Part shown: positions 16,846-25,800 of the stretch, piece by piece
Numbering within the stretch: position 1 is the stretch's first letter
Layout of the letters: every line of letters begins with the position of its first letter
Assembly: GCF_036226685.1 (NCBI RefSeq)
Contig: NZ_CP109009.1
Coordinates: 4,402,001-4,466,000 of the forward strand
Origin: Streptomyces sp. NBC_00690
GTDB taxonomy: Bacteria > Actinomycetota > Actinomycetes > Streptomycetales > Streptomycetaceae
Direction: 5' to 3'
DNA length: 64,000 nucleotides
The notes under the pieces: generated by a model
What the model saw: only the letters and a program-made list of their open reading frames with translations
What the model was told of the DNA's origin: nothing
Database searches by the model: none
Made by a program: the position numbers and the translations under genes

Positions 16846-18591
16846 GTGATTGTCTTTGGAAAGGTTCTGGCCACCCTGAGGGCTGGTTGGATCTGGCTCA
16901 TCGGGCCCGATCTACACGCTCCGCCCACAGGCGCACCGTCGGTGACCCGGCGACGCACCGCCGGCGAAGTGGTGCTCGCGGTGGTGCTCTCGCTCGTGGC
17001 CGCCGGGATCGAGGACCTGGTCCAGACCGACGGGCTGCTGCTCGCGCTCACCGCGGTCGGGGCAGCTGCGCTCAGCCTGCTGCGCCGCCGGCTGCCCACC
17101 CTCGTGCTGATCATCACGGCTGCCGTGGGCGGCCTGGCGGCCGGCTTCGCGCTGCTCCTGACAGTGGTCGCCTGGTCGGCCGGGCGCCGGATCGTGGGCG
17201 CGGGACGGGCACTGGTGGCCTTCACGATCGCCTACGTCCTGTTCGTCGGCTCCTCACTCCTGGGCGCCTGGTCGGAGAAGATGCCGCTGACCCTGGCGCT
17301 GCTGACTACGCTCTACTTCCTGGCCACCGCGGTCGTACCGGCCCTCGCCAGCCGCTACTGGAGCCAGCGGCGGACTCTGCTGCACGCCCTACAGGAACGC
17401 AATGCGCAACTGCTCTGGGAGCGCCAGATGGTGGCGGGGCAGGCCCGGCTTCTGGAACGCCAGCGGATCGCCCAGGACATGCACGACAGCCTGGGGCACC
17501 AACTGGCGTTGATCTCGGTGCATGCGGGCGCGCTGGAGGTGGACCCGGAGCTCACCGAGCGACAGCGTGAGGGGGTCGGAGTGCTGCGGACGGCCTCGGT
17601 GGCCGCCATGCACGAACTGCGGGAGGTCGTCGGAATCCTGCAGGACGGGGTGCACGCTCCCACCGAACCCGTGGATGAATCAGGGCGGGCCGTACGGGGC
17701 ACGGCGGGGATCGAAAGCCTGGTGGAAGCGGCCCGGGCAGCGGGCAACACGGTGAAGCTGCGGACCAAGGGGGAGCTTCGCCCGCTCGCCGCCGCGGCAG
17801 ATCACGCGGCGTATCGGATCGTTCAGGAAGCGCTCACGAACGCCTACAAGCACGCCCCCGGTGCGCCGATCGCCGTGGAACTGCGATACGAGCCAGATTC
17901 TTTGGTCGTGGAGATTGTCAGCGCCGCCGCACCGCAGGAGCCCGACGAGGTGGTCAGCGGTGGGCAGGGGCTGACCGGTCTGCGCGAGCGGGCCCGGCTG
18001 GTCGGGGGGATGGTGCACGCCGGCGCCCTCGACGACGGAGGGTTCCGGGTGGCAGGTGTCCTGCCGTACGGAGTGGTGGAGGCGACACCGTTGGTCGCGG
18101 TGGAGGACGACTTCCACCAGCAGGCGCCGAAGGCCGTAGGCGTGGACGGTGTTCCGGTCCAGGACTGGAGCGCCGGGGGAATGGCGCCGATGATGAGCAA
18201 ACTGGACGGCAGAGTGGGTAGGGGGCGCGCCGGGGGGATCGGGCTGGGCTGCGGGATATCCCTGGCAGCCCTTCTGGTCCTGGTGGTCGTGGCCGTGGTG
18301 GGGGTCTTCTTCCTGTTGAGCACGGTGACCGAGGGAATGATCGACCCCGAGCAGTACGAGCAGGTCCGGGTCGGGGACGACGAGGACTCGGTACGGAAGC
18401 AGCTGCCGAGTGGCGACACCATCGCGACCTTGGGGCTGGACGGCAAGGGACCCAAGCCTCCGGAAGGCTCCGACTGTCTGGTGCTGATGTCGTCCGAGGT
18501 GGGCAACAACATCGATTCCGAGCCCGTGTTCCGCTTCTGCTTCAAGGACGGCAAGCTCGTGGAGAAGAAGGGGTACGAGGTCGGACGCTAG
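16846..18591 (+). CDS. NarL-type sensor histidine kinase with C-terminal membrane segment and BamE-like outer domain
   Basis: A 581-aa protein. The N-terminal half has about five or six TM helices (about 45-185), then a HisKA_3 dimerisation domain with phospho-acceptor His213 in QDMHDSLGHQL and a HATPase domain (about 315-410; EALTNAYKHA, GLTGLRERARLVGG). Unlike typical members it continues beyond the kinase. After a linker a hydrophobic helix (about 468-492) is followed by about 90 residues, presumably outside, containing VRVGDDEDSVRKQLPSGD and FRFCFKDGKLV, reminiscent of BamE/SmpA-type modules. It probably phosphorylates the response regulator 240 nt downstream. GTG 16846 is the only plausible start, but its SD is too close, so the N-terminus is provisional. 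Confidence 0.85.
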   Translation: MIVFGKVLATLRAGWIWLIGPDLHAPPTGAPSVTRRRTAGEVVLAVVLSLVAAGIEDLVQTDGLLLALTAVGAAALSLLRRRLPTLVLIITAAVGGLAAGFALLLTVVAWSAGRRIVGAGRALVAFTIAYVLFVGSSLLGAWSEKMPLTLALLTTLYFLATAVVPALASRYWSQRRTLLHALQERNAQLLWERQMVAGQARLLERQRIAQDMHDSLGHQLALISVHAGALEVDPELTERQREGVGVLRTASVAAMHELREVVGILQDGVHAPTEPVDESGRAVRGTAGIESLVEAARAAGNTVKLRTKGELRPLAAAADHAAYRIVQEALTNAYKHAPGAPIAVELRYEPDSLVVEIVSAAAPQEPDEVVSGGQGLTGLRERARLVGGMVHAGALDDGGFRVAGVLPYGVVEATPLVAVEDDFHQQAPKAVGVDGVPVQDWSAGGMAPMMSKLDGRVGRGRAGGIGLGCGISLAALLVLVVVAVVGVFFLLSTVTEGMIDPEQYEQVRVGDDEDSVRKQLPSGDTIATLGLDGKGPKPPEGSDCLVLMSSEVGNNIDSEPVFRFCFKDGKLVEKKGYEVGR

Positions 18592-18831
18592 TGGGGCACC
18601 CGCTCGGGTCGTGGCGTGGGAAGTGGCGGATCACCCTCCTCGATCGCTGACGATGTCGATCTGAGGGGTGGCCCACGGGGCGGGCCCGGTGGGACCGGGG
18701 CATACCGTGGGGCCCGGTTGGTCCTGCCGCGATCCTGGGAGCAGCCGGCAGGGGTGCCCTTGGCCGATGCCCTGGGGATCCGTGGAGAAGGTCGGCGCTG
18801 CTGCGTTCCGGCGGAGAGTACGGGGTTGGAT

Positions 18832-19497
18832 ATGACGGGGGCGCCGATCCGGGTGGTCATCGCTGACGATGAGCCGCTCATCCGGGCCGGAATTCGAATG
18901 ATCCTCACCTCCGACCGCGAGATCGAAGTCGTTGCCGAGGCGTCGAACGGGCGGGAGGCGGTGGACCTCGCCCGACTGCACAGCGCCGATGTGGTGCTGC
19001 TCGACATCCAGATGCCGGTCATGGACGGGCTCACGGCGATGGGCGAGTTGCGGCGAGCGGTTCCCGATACCCGGGTCATCATCCTGACGACCTTCGGCGA
19101 GCGGGACAACGTACTGCGGGCCCTGGAGTCAGGCGGCGCGGGCTTCCTCCTGAAGGACACCGCGCCTGCCGAACTGATCGGAGCCGTCCGGGCGGCCGTA
19201 GCGGGAGATGCGTATCTCTCTCCTGGCGCAACCCGGCATGTGGTGGACCAACTCGCCACCGGTCGGGCCGCGGCTCGCGGTGAACAGGCTCGGTTGAGGG
19301 TGGCCGGGCTCAGCGTTCGGGAGCGGGATGTCCTCGCGTTGCTGGGAGAAGGACTCTCCAATGCGGATGCGGGAAGGCGCCTCCATATGAGTGAGGCCAC
19401 GGTGAAGACCTATGTGAGTCGGATTCTGGCGAAGCTGGACTGTGACAACCGGGTGCAGGCCGCTTTGCTGGCGCGCGACGCCGGACTGGGTGACTGA
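18832..19497 (+). CDS. NarL/LuxR-family response regulator
   Basis: A 221-aa regulator. The receiver domain (about 5-120) has acidic residues in IADDEPL, phospho-acceptor Asp58 in LLDIQMP, a Thr in LTTF and a Lys in LLKDT. The C-terminal LuxR-type HTH (about 150-215) has LSVRERDVLALLGEGLSNAD and MSEATVKTYVSRIL. ATG 18832 was chosen because the receiver begins at once; the frame is open to 18616 but that part is not domain-like. It lies 240 nt after the histidine kinase on the same strand, so the two should form a cognate pair. Target genes are unknown. Confidence 0.92.
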   Translation: MTGAPIRVVIADDEPLIRAGIRMILTSDREIEVVAEASNGREAVDLARLHSADVVLLDIQMPVMDGLTAMGELRRAVPDTRVIILTTFGERDNVLRALESGGAGFLLKDTAPAELIGAVRAAVAGDAYLSPGATRHVVDQLATGRAAARGEQARLRVAGLSVRERDVLALLGEGLSNADAGRRLHMSEATVKTYVSRILAKLDCDNRVQAALLARDAGLGD

Positions 19498-19934
19498 TCG
19501 CTGATCGGTTCCGTCGGCACGCATCGCCCGGGGCGGGGTTCTGGCGGGGCCAGCTGAGCTGCATGGTCTTCGATCGACCGTCAGGAGCCGGTCGGTGTCA
19601 CCGTGGGTCGGCTGTGGACGGACGGCTGGTGGAGAACCTCATCCGGGGTTTGACTGGGTTCGGGACGCGTTGGGTTCTCTGGGGCGGATGCTGGCTGTTT
19701 CACGTGAAACGTTTGTTGGCCGCTCCAAGGCAGTGGGATCGGCACTCGGGATGTGAGGCGTAGAGCGACGCTGACGGATCGAGGGTGGAGAACATGGACT
19801 TCTGGCCGGCTGATCACCGTGGTGAAGGGGACCTGTCAATGGTTATCCACAGGGGGAGACGGTCCCCGGGCGCCGGGGGTACGGTCAGCTCGATTGATGT
19901 TGGCAGTGTGACGACATAGGGGGGATCGCACGAT
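19498..19934. other. Intergenic region carrying a parS site and DnaA-box matches
   Basis: There are 437 nt between the response regulator and the DUF2252 gene with no gene seen. It contains the parS at 19696-19711, a TTATCCACA box at 19843-19851 and CCGTCCACA on the minus strand at 19613-19621. The DUF2252 promoter should lie near its 3' end. Confidence 0.55.
19696..19711. other. ParB-binding site parS
   Basis: TGTTTCACGTGAAACG has a perfect 14-bp palindromic core GTTTCACGTGAAAC and 15 of 16 matches to the bacterial parS consensus (final base G instead of A). Streptomyces chromosomes carry many such sites clustered around oriC, bound by ParB for chromosome segregation during sporulation. Confidence 0.92.
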
Positions 19935-21461
19935 ATGGGCGACGGCAAGGGCGTTCCTGGGAAGCGGACAGGCTCCACCGAGGGTGCGAGGGTCGCGGAA
20001 GGCGATGCTCAGGGTGTTGCCGTGGTGGGAGATGGGCGCATTCCGCTGGTCCCGGGCTTTTCGTGGCGCACCGGTAGCGAGCCGTCCACCGACGGGGCCG
20101 GAGTGGAGGCTCGGCCATCGCCCAAGCAGGAGGGCAAGGGGCTGCGGAGTCGTGTGCCTCGGGCGTCACATGATTCCCTGGTGCTCGCCGTGGGGCGTCC
20201 TGATGCGGTGAAGGCCGTGGAGGAGTCCAGCCAGGGGCGGGTCCCCGAGCTGACACCGATACGAGTGGGGAGGATGGCTGCCTCCCCCTTCGCCTTTCTC
20301 CGTGGGGCCGCCGGTCTGATGGCCCATGACCTCGTGGGCACGCCCATGACCGGTATATCCGCCCAGCTCTGTGGCGACGCCCATGCTGCGAACTTCGGTC
20401 TGTACGGGGATGTTCGCGGGCGCCTGGTCATGGATCTGAACGACTTCGACGAGACCGTCGTCGGCCCTTGGGAATGGGATGTGAAGAGGCTCGCTGCCTC
20501 TCTCGTTCTTGCCGGACGGGTCGCGGGGGCCAATGAGGGCGTCTGCCGTGATGCCGCCTTCGATGCCATGGGTGCCTATCGACGGACCATGCGGCTGCTG
20601 GCGAAGCTTCCCGCGATGGAAGCCTGGAACGCGATTGCCGATGAGGAACTGGTCTCCCACACCGATGCGCGTGATCTGCTCGGTACGTTGGAGCGAGTCT
20701 CGGAGAAGGCGCGCAACAACACGAGCGCACGGTTCGCAGCCAAGGCGACGGAAGTGGTCACCGACCGCGCGGGTGAGGCCAGAAGGTTCGTCGATGCGAT
20801 ACCGGTCCTGCGAAGGGTTTCGGACGCGGAGGCGGCGGCTGTGGCGTCCTCTCTGGAGCAGTATCTGACCACGGTCGCGGAGGATCGGCTTCCCCTCCTC
20901 GCCCGCTATGAGATCCACGATGTCGCGTTCCGGGTGGTCGGCACGGGCAGTGTTGGTACGCGGTCCTATGTGGTCCTGCTCCTGGACCACCTCGGTGATC
21001 CGTTGGTGTTGCAGGTGAAGGAAGCGCGGCCTTCGGCATTGCTCCCCCACCTCGCCGCCTCCGGGTTCCAGACGCCTGAAGTGGACCATGAAGGTCGCAG
21101 GGTGGTGTGTGGGCAGAAGCGCATGCAGGTGGTCAGCGACATCCTGCTCGGTTGGACGACGGTCGACGGGCGGCCCTTCCAGGTGCGGCAGTTCAGAAAC
21201 CGCAAGGGCAGTGTGGATCCCGCCGCGCTCACCCCCGCTCAGCTCGATGACTACGGACGGATGACGGGTGCCCTGCTGGCCCGCGCGCATGCCCACAGCG
21301 CGGACCCACGGCTGATCGCCAGCTACTGCGGGAAGAGCGAGGAACTGGACGAGGCGCTGGCTCGGTTCGCGGTGGTCTACGCGGACCGTACGGAAGAGGA
21401 TCACGCGGACCTGCTGACGGCGATCAAGGGCGGACGAATAGCCGCCGAGTTGGGTGTGTGA
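19935..21461 (+). CDS. DUF2252 family protein
   Basis: A 508-aa protein. The first 75 or so residues are Gly/Ser-rich and probably disordered. The rest is DUF2252, with the characteristic MAASPFAFLRGAAGLMAHDL, CGDAHAANFGLY, MDLNDFDET, WEWDVKRLAASL and QVKEA motifs. CGDAHxxNFG and NDFDE resemble the catalytic HGDxHxxN and DFD loops of aminoglycoside-phosphotransferase-fold kinases, so an ATP-dependent phosphotransfer is plausible. No substrate is established. The gene appears monocistronic, with a parS-containing leader and a hairpin about 100 nt after the stop. Confidence 0.9.
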   Translation: MGDGKGVPGKRTGSTEGARVAEGDAQGVAVVGDGRIPLVPGFSWRTGSEPSTDGAGVEARPSPKQEGKGLRSRVPRASHDSLVLAVGRPDAVKAVEESSQGRVPELTPIRVGRMAASPFAFLRGAAGLMAHDLVGTPMTGISAQLCGDAHAANFGLYGDVRGRLVMDLNDFDETVVGPWEWDVKRLAASLVLAGRVAGANEGVCRDAAFDAMGAYRRTMRLLAKLPAMEAWNAIADEELVSHTDARDLLGTLERVSEKARNNTSARFAAKATEVVTDRAGEARRFVDAIPVLRRVSDAEAAAVASSLEQYLTTVAEDRLPLLARYEIHDVAFRVVGTGSVGTRSYVVLLLDHLGDPLVLQVKEARPSALLPHLAASGFQTPEVDHEGRRVVCGQKRMQVVSDILLGWTTVDGRPFQVRQFRNRKGSVDPAALTPAQLDDYGRMTGALLARAHAHSADPRLIASYCGKSEELDEALARFAVVYADRTEEDHADLLTAIKGGRIAAELGV

Positions 21462-21845
21462 GTAAGCCGGCACCTGGCCGGGCGACTCCAGGGATCGGCG
21501 CGGTGGGGAAGCCGGCACATGGGAGCGTCCTGAGGAGTCGGCGCTGAGGGTGTGGTCGGGGCAAGCCCGTGGGGCTATGGGCTTGCCCGCGACGTTCGCT
21601 GTGTTGAGGCTGGGGCCCATGGTTGAGCGCCTCGGGGTGGAGGCAGCAGCAGGGGCAGGGCGAGAACCCGGCTCCCGACAGGTGGCCGGCCACCAGTGCA
21701 CTGGGTGGTCTGCGGCGGCGAGGAGCGGTTCCGAGGAATTCTCGTCCCCCCTCGGCAAGGGGATCGGGGTGTTCCGAGCGTCTTTCGACGGAGGGTGAGA
21801 AGGGCAGCGCTGCAAGATCGGAAAGGGAGGCCCTAGTCTGGGCGG
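21462..21845. other. Intergenic region between DUF2252 and J-domain genes
   Basis: There are 384 nt with no gene. It contains the hairpin at 21559-21588 and presumably the promoter of the downstream J-domain gene. An open frame at 21550-21798 is low-complexity and was not called. Confidence 0.5.
21559..21588 (+). terminator. Hairpin downstream of the DUF2252 gene
   Basis: A perfect 10-bp stem GGGCAAGCCC/GGGCTTGCCC with a 10-nt loop, about 98 nt after the DUF2252 stop. Confidence 0.65.
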
Positions 21846-22679
21846 GTGACCCAGGGTGCCTCCGGGGGGCAGACGTCCCGGAATGACGAAGTGCAGGACA
21901 CGCGACCACGGCCGGAAGACCGGCTGGAGAAGGCGGTGCGCGCTGCCGAACAGGCGCTGATCGAATTTGAGATCGCGTTGGAGACGTTCCGGGTGGAGAT
22001 CGAGAACTTCTCTCGACTGCATCATCAGAAGCTGGGCCCCATGTACACCAGGCTGGACGAGCTGGATGCCTTGATCGCCGAGGCTCAGGCTGCCCGCACG
22101 GGTGACCCGGATGATCAACGCAAGGCTCAGGAAGCCCGAGCCAGGGTGATGCCGATGCCTGGTGTGGACGAGCTCTTCCACGGGTGGATGGACTCCGAGG
22201 GCATTCCCCCCGAGGCTGCGGCGATGCTCAACGACCAGCCTGTGCGGTCGCCCAAGCGGGTACGGCCCAGCGAGGAGGCCCGCAAGCTCTACCGCGAGCT
22301 GGCACGCAGGGCGCACCCTGATCTTGCGCAGGACGAGCCCGAGCGCGGGCGCCGGGAGGAATTCATCACCCGGGTGAACGCCGCCTATGCGCTGGGCGAT
22401 GCCGAGGCGCTGCGGACGCTTTCCGAGGAGTGGGACGCAGGTCCTGCCCCCGTCGAGGAGCGGCAGAGCGAGGCCGAGGAACTGTACGCCCGGCTGGAAT
22501 GGCTGTCGCAGCGCAAGGAATTGCTCACCGCTGTCGCCAAGGAGTTGGAGGAGAGCGCGATCGGCGGAATGCTGCGTCTGGCTCCCGATGACCCGGACCG
22601 ACTGCTGGAAGAGATCGCTGAGCAACTCCTCGCACAGGTCGCTGAACGGGAGAAGGAACTGTCGCGGCTGGTGGAGTAG
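21846..22679 (+). CDS. J-domain protein (DnaJ-like co-chaperone)
   Basis: A 277-aa protein. Residues about 20-100 form a long amphipathic, likely coiled-coil segment. A J domain lies in the middle (about 135-200) with KLYRELARRAHPDLA, where the HPD triad is 157-159 and would stimulate the ATPase of a DnaK. A second helical, Glu-rich coiled coil fills the C-terminus. There is no Gly/Phe region or zinc finger, so it is a class C J protein. GTG 21846 starts the protein. No DnaK client is evident, and the downstream rhodanese is on the same strand 80 nt away. Confidence 0.85.
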   Translation: MTQGASGGQTSRNDEVQDTRPRPEDRLEKAVRAAEQALIEFEIALETFRVEIENFSRLHHQKLGPMYTRLDELDALIAEAQAARTGDPDDQRKAQEARARVMPMPGVDELFHGWMDSEGIPPEAAAMLNDQPVRSPKRVRPSEEARKLYRELARRAHPDLAQDEPERGRREEFITRVNAAYALGDAEALRTLSEEWDAGPAPVEERQSEAEELYARLEWLSQRKELLTAVAKELEESAIGGMLRLAPDDPDRLLEEIAEQLLAQVAEREKELSRLVE

Positions 22680-22760
22680 TTTTCCCAGAGGTGGCCGGTC
22701 CGTTCGGCACCTTGCGTGGTGTTCTCATTTCGCTGCGTTTCGACGAGAGAAGGCTTGACC

Positions 22761-23105
22761 ATGAATTTCGCTCCGCTGCCCTCGGTGGATGTCGCGGCGG
22801 TGCCGTCCGACGGGCTGGTGCTGGATGTCCGGGAAGCCGAGGAGTGGGCTGCCGGACATGTCGACGGAGCCCTGCATGTGCCGATGAGCGACTTCGTGGC
22901 GCGTTTCGGTGAGGTGACCGAGGCCGTTGCGGACGGGCGCCGGGCCTTTGTGATGTGTCGGGTGGGAGGCCGTTCCGCACAGGTCACCCAGTACCTAGTG
23001 CAGCAGGGGATCGATGCGGTGAACATCGAGGGCGGCATGCTCGCCTGGGACGGCGCGGGCCGCCCGATGGTCACGGACAACGGGACCGAGGCCCACGTCT
23101 TGTGA
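22761..23105 (+). CDS. Single-domain rhodanese-like sulfurtransferase
   Basis: A 114-aa rhodanese domain. The active-site loop is CRVGGRS with Cys66 as the persulfide-forming nucleophile, so it is probably catalytically competent. Upstream, LVLDVREAEEWAAGHVDGALHVP is the standard CH2A/B pattern. ATG 22761 follows GAGAGAAGG. It converges on paaE. The physiological sulfur acceptor is unknown. It is not obviously linked to phenylacetate metabolism. Confidence 0.92.
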   Translation: MNFAPLPSVDVAAVPSDGLVLDVREAEEWAAGHVDGALHVPMSDFVARFGEVTEAVADGRRAFVMCRVGGRSAQVTQYLVQQGIDAVNIEGGMLAWDGAGRPMVTDNGTEAHVL

Positions 23106-23251
23106 GCTGCGGAACGACGGTGGCGGTGGTTCCGGAGGTGCGCCCCAAGAGGTCCGAGCACATGGGCCGTGTGCCGCAGGCACTGGCTTGGACGACGGGG
23201 TCAGCAGATCAAGCCTGAGGCGTTTCAGTACTACGAGGGGTCCCCCGGACG

Positions 23252-24307
23252 TCAGCGATCGAAGTCCAACACCACCTCTGGTGTTGCCGGGTGGGATTGG
23301 CACGCCAGCACATAGCCCGCCTCGGTCTCCTCCGGCTCCAGGGCGAAGTTGCGGTCCATCTGGACCTCGCCCGAGACGAGGAATGCCCTGCACGTGCCGC
23401 AGACTCCGCCCTTGCAGGCATAGGGCGCATCGGAGCGGCTGCGCAGGACGGTCTCCAGCAGCGAGTCCCCTTCGCGCACGGGCCAGGTGCCCGACCGACC
23501 GTCGAGGGTCGCCGTGAGGGAGGCATGAGTGGGCGTCGCTACCGGTGTACGAGCGGGCGAAGAACCATCGTCCACATGGAAGATCTCCTGGTGGATACGG
23601 GCTCGCTCGACTCCGAGTCCGCGTAGCGCTCGCTCGGCGCCCATGACCAGCCCGAAGGGTCCGCAGAGGAACCAACCCTCCACGTCGGCCACCGGAAGCA
23701 GGGCGGGCAGTAGCGCGGCGAGTCGTGCCTCATCAAGGCGCCCCGATGGCAAGCCCGACTGCTGCTCCTCCCGGGAGAGCGTGGTGACCAGCTGAAAGCG
23801 CTGGGGAAAACGGTCCTTGAGGTCTGCGACCTCGTCGAGGAACATCGTCGACCCCACCGTGCGGTCGCTGCGGATCAGACAGAACCTGGCTTCGGGTTCG
23901 CGATCCAACAGCGTTGCCGCCATCGACAGCACCGGCGTGATTCCACTGCCACCGACCACCGCCGCGAAGTGACCACGACGCGGGGTGAGACGGAAGCGAC
24001 CCATCGGGGGCATCACCTCGACGGTGTCCCCGACCGCCAGTTCCTTCAGTGCGTACGTGGAGAACTCCCCGCCTTCCACCATGCGGATACCCACCCGCAG
24101 GCACGGTGCGGCAGTTGCTGTCGATGCTGGGGAACAGATCGAGTAGGTGCGGCGTATCTCTTCGCCGTCGACCACACGACGTAGTGCCACATGCTGCCCG
24201 GGGGTGTGGCGAAAGGTCTCGGACAGCTCCGGGGGCACTGCGAAGGTCACGGCCGCCGAGTCATCCGTGAGTTGCTCGACCGCACTGACACGGAGCGCAT
24301 GGAACAT
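23252..24307 (-). CDS. paaE: Phenylacetyl-CoA epoxidase reductase subunit PaaE
   Basis: A 351-aa flavin- and iron-sulfur-containing reductase that passes electrons from NADPH to the PaaAC di-iron oxygenase. The N-terminal ferredoxin-reductase FAD domain (RRTYSICS, about residues 53-60) is followed by an NAD-binding domain (GGSGITPVLSM) and a C-terminal plant-type [2Fe-2S] domain with CKGGVCGTC and a distal Cys near the end. Start ATG 24307 lies 1 nt after the paaD stop. It is the last gene of paaABCDE and converges on the rhodanese gene. Confidence 0.94.
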   Translation of the reverse strand: MFHALRVSAVEQLTDDSAAVTFAVPPELSETFRHTPGQHVALRRVVDGEEIRRTYSICSPASTATAAPCLRVGIRMVEGGEFSTYALKELAVGDTVEVMPPMGRFRLTPRRGHFAAVVGGSGITPVLSMAATLLDREPEARFCLIRSDRTVGSTMFLDEVADLKDRFPQRFQLVTTLSREEQQSGLPSGRLDEARLAALLPALLPVADVEGWFLCGPFGLVMGAERALRGLGVERARIHQEIFHVDDGSSPARTPVATPTHASLTATLDGRSGTWPVREGDSLLETVLRSRSDAPYACKGGVCGTCRAFLVSGEVQMDRNFALEPEETEAGYVLACQSHPATPEVVLDFDR

Positions 24308-24308
24308 C

Positions 24309-24803
24309 TCACAACTCCTTGAAGTGGTCGAAGGGTTCACGGCAGGAGACACAGCGCCGCAGAGCCTTGCAGGCGGTGGAGGAGAACCTGCTGAGCAGTT
24401 CGGTGTCGGCCGATCCACAGTGGGGACAGCGCACGGAGAGAACGAGCGGAACGGGCTCGTCCAAGGCGTGGGGCCGCGGTGGCGCTATCCCGAACTTGGC
24501 GAGCTTTCGTCGTCCTTCGGCACTGATGTCGTCGGTGGACCAAGCGGGGGAGAGGACCCGAACCACGGAGACCTCCGCCATCCCGTGCTCATGGAGGACC
24601 CGCTCGATGTCCGCCGTCATCGCCTCGATCGCCGGGCAGCCCGTGTAGGTGGGCGTCAGCTCCACCATGACCTTGCCGGGGCCGGTGAGCTGTACTGTGC
24701 GCACCACTCCCAGCTCGCCCAGTGTCACCACCGGAAGCTCGGGATCCGGTACCGAGCCCGCCAGACTGCGGAGCTCTGCCTCCAGCCGGGTGTCGGTCAC
24801 CAT
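24309..24803 (-). CDS. paaD: Phenylacetyl-CoA epoxidase maturation protein PaaD
   Basis: A 164-aa protein of the MIP18/DUF59 type. An N-terminal domain (about 1-100; VPDPELPVVTLGELGVVR, TPTYTGCPAI) is followed by a zinc-ribbon-like tail with CPHCGS and CVSC. PaaD is thought to help assemble metal centres of the PaaABCE complex. The start ATG 24803 lies within the last codons of paaC, giving a 7-nt overlap; the longer open frame upstream is a paaC shadow. Confidence 0.93.
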   Translation of the reverse strand: MVTDTRLEAELRSLAGSVPDPELPVVTLGELGVVRTVQLTGPGKVMVELTPTYTGCPAIEAMTADIERVLHEHGMAEVSVVRVLSPAWSTDDISAEGRRKLAKFGIAPPRPHALDEPVPLVLSVRCPHCGSADTELLSRFSSTACKALRRCVSCREPFDHFKEL

Positions 24804-25513
24804 GACGCCCCCGGGTGACTTCGGTGGAGATGCTGCATCTCCGCGATCATCCGTCCGAACGGCTCGGTGTGCAGACCCTGACGGCCTGCCCCTGCCGCCC
24901 AGCCCCCCGACCGCGGGCCCGACGGCACGGTGAGGGTCGCCCGCTCCAGGGTGGCCGACACCGACCCCAGCCAAGCCGTCTCCAGGGCGTCCCAGTCGAC
25001 GGCCAGCCCCTCAAGGGGCTCGAACATCTCACCGGTGAAGCGCCACAGCGCCGTGCACGCCTGCTGCATCCGCTCATGGCTGTGTGCCGTGCCGTCTCCG
25101 AGGCGCAGGGTCCACTGCTCGGCGTGGTCCTGGTGGTACGCCACCTCCTTGACGGCTTTCGCGGCGAGGCCGCCCAACTCTCCCTCCACGGAGACGAGCT
25201 GCCGGTACAACTGGTGCTGCCAGACGGAGAAGTAGAGCTGACGGGCGATGGTGTCGGCGAAGTCGCCGTTCGGCTGCTCGACGAGTTGAAGATTGCGGAA
25301 GTCGCGCTCCTCACGCAGATAGGCCAACTCGTCCTCGTCCCCCACGAGAGAGAGCAACACCCTGGCCTGGCCCAGGAGGTCGAGTGCGATGTTGGCCAGT
25401 GCCACGTCCTCTTCGAGAACCGGAGCGTGACCCGCCCACTCCCCCAGCCGCTGGGAGAGCACCAGCGCGTCGTCGCCGAGGGCGAGTGCCGCGGCGTTCA
25501 CCGTGGTGGTCAC
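24797..25513 (-). CDS. paaC: Phenylacetyl-CoA epoxidase structural subunit PaaC
   Basis: A 238-aa ferritin-like helical protein that pairs with PaaA as the structural, non-catalytic subunit of the multicomponent 1,2-epoxidase. Recognisable PaaC stretches include LGDDALVLSQRLGEW, LLGQARVLL and KEVAYHQDHAEQW. The GTG start overlaps the paaB stop (GTGA). Gene order A-B-C-D-E and length agree with the family. Confidence 0.94.
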   Translation of the reverse strand: MTTTVNAAALALGDDALVLSQRLGEWAGHAPVLEEDVALANIALDLLGQARVLLSLVGDEDELAYLREERDFRNLQLVEQPNGDFADTIARQLYFSVWQHQLYRQLVSVEGELGGLAAKAVKEVAYHQDHAEQWTLRLGDGTAHSHERMQQACTALWRFTGEMFEPLEGLAVDWDALETAWLGSVSATLERATLTVPSGPRSGGWAAGAGRQGLHTEPFGRMIAEMQHLHRSHPGASW

Positions 25514-25800
25514 AGGTGCTTCACCCCGTCCGGGATCTCGTAGAAGGTCGGGTGTCGGTACGCCTTGTCGGCGGCGGGCTCGAAGAACGGGTCCTTCTCG
25601 TCCGGGGACGAGGCCGTGATCGAGGCGGAGGGAACCACCCAGAGGGAGACGCCCTCGCCACGCCGGGTGTAAAGGTCACGGGCATTGCGCAGGGCCATCT
25701 CCGCATCGGGAGCGTGGAGACTGCCGGCGTGGGTGTGGGACAGTCCGCGGCGGGGGCGGACGAAGACTTCCCACATCGGCCACTCGGTCGAGCCGCTCAT
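25510..25800 (-). CDS. paaB: Phenylacetyl-CoA epoxidase subunit PaaB
   Basis: A 96-aa small subunit beginning [20 protein letters not shown], with [21 protein letters not shown] and the family C-terminus [11 protein letters not shown]. PaaB bridges PaaAC heterodimers in the epoxidase and is needed for activity. It overlaps both neighbours by ATGA/GTGA junctions, giving strong translational coupling. Confidence 0.95.
   Translation of the reverse strand: MSGSTEWPMWEVFVRPRRGLSHTHAGSLHAPDAEMALRNARDLYTRRGEGVSLWVVPSASITASSPDEKDPFFEPAADKAYRHPTFYEIPDGVKHL

Noticed and set aside
20166..22625. 819-codon minus-strand open frame
   Set aside because: Antisense to the DUF2252 and J-domain genes, which both show family motifs; a GC-rich third-position artefact.
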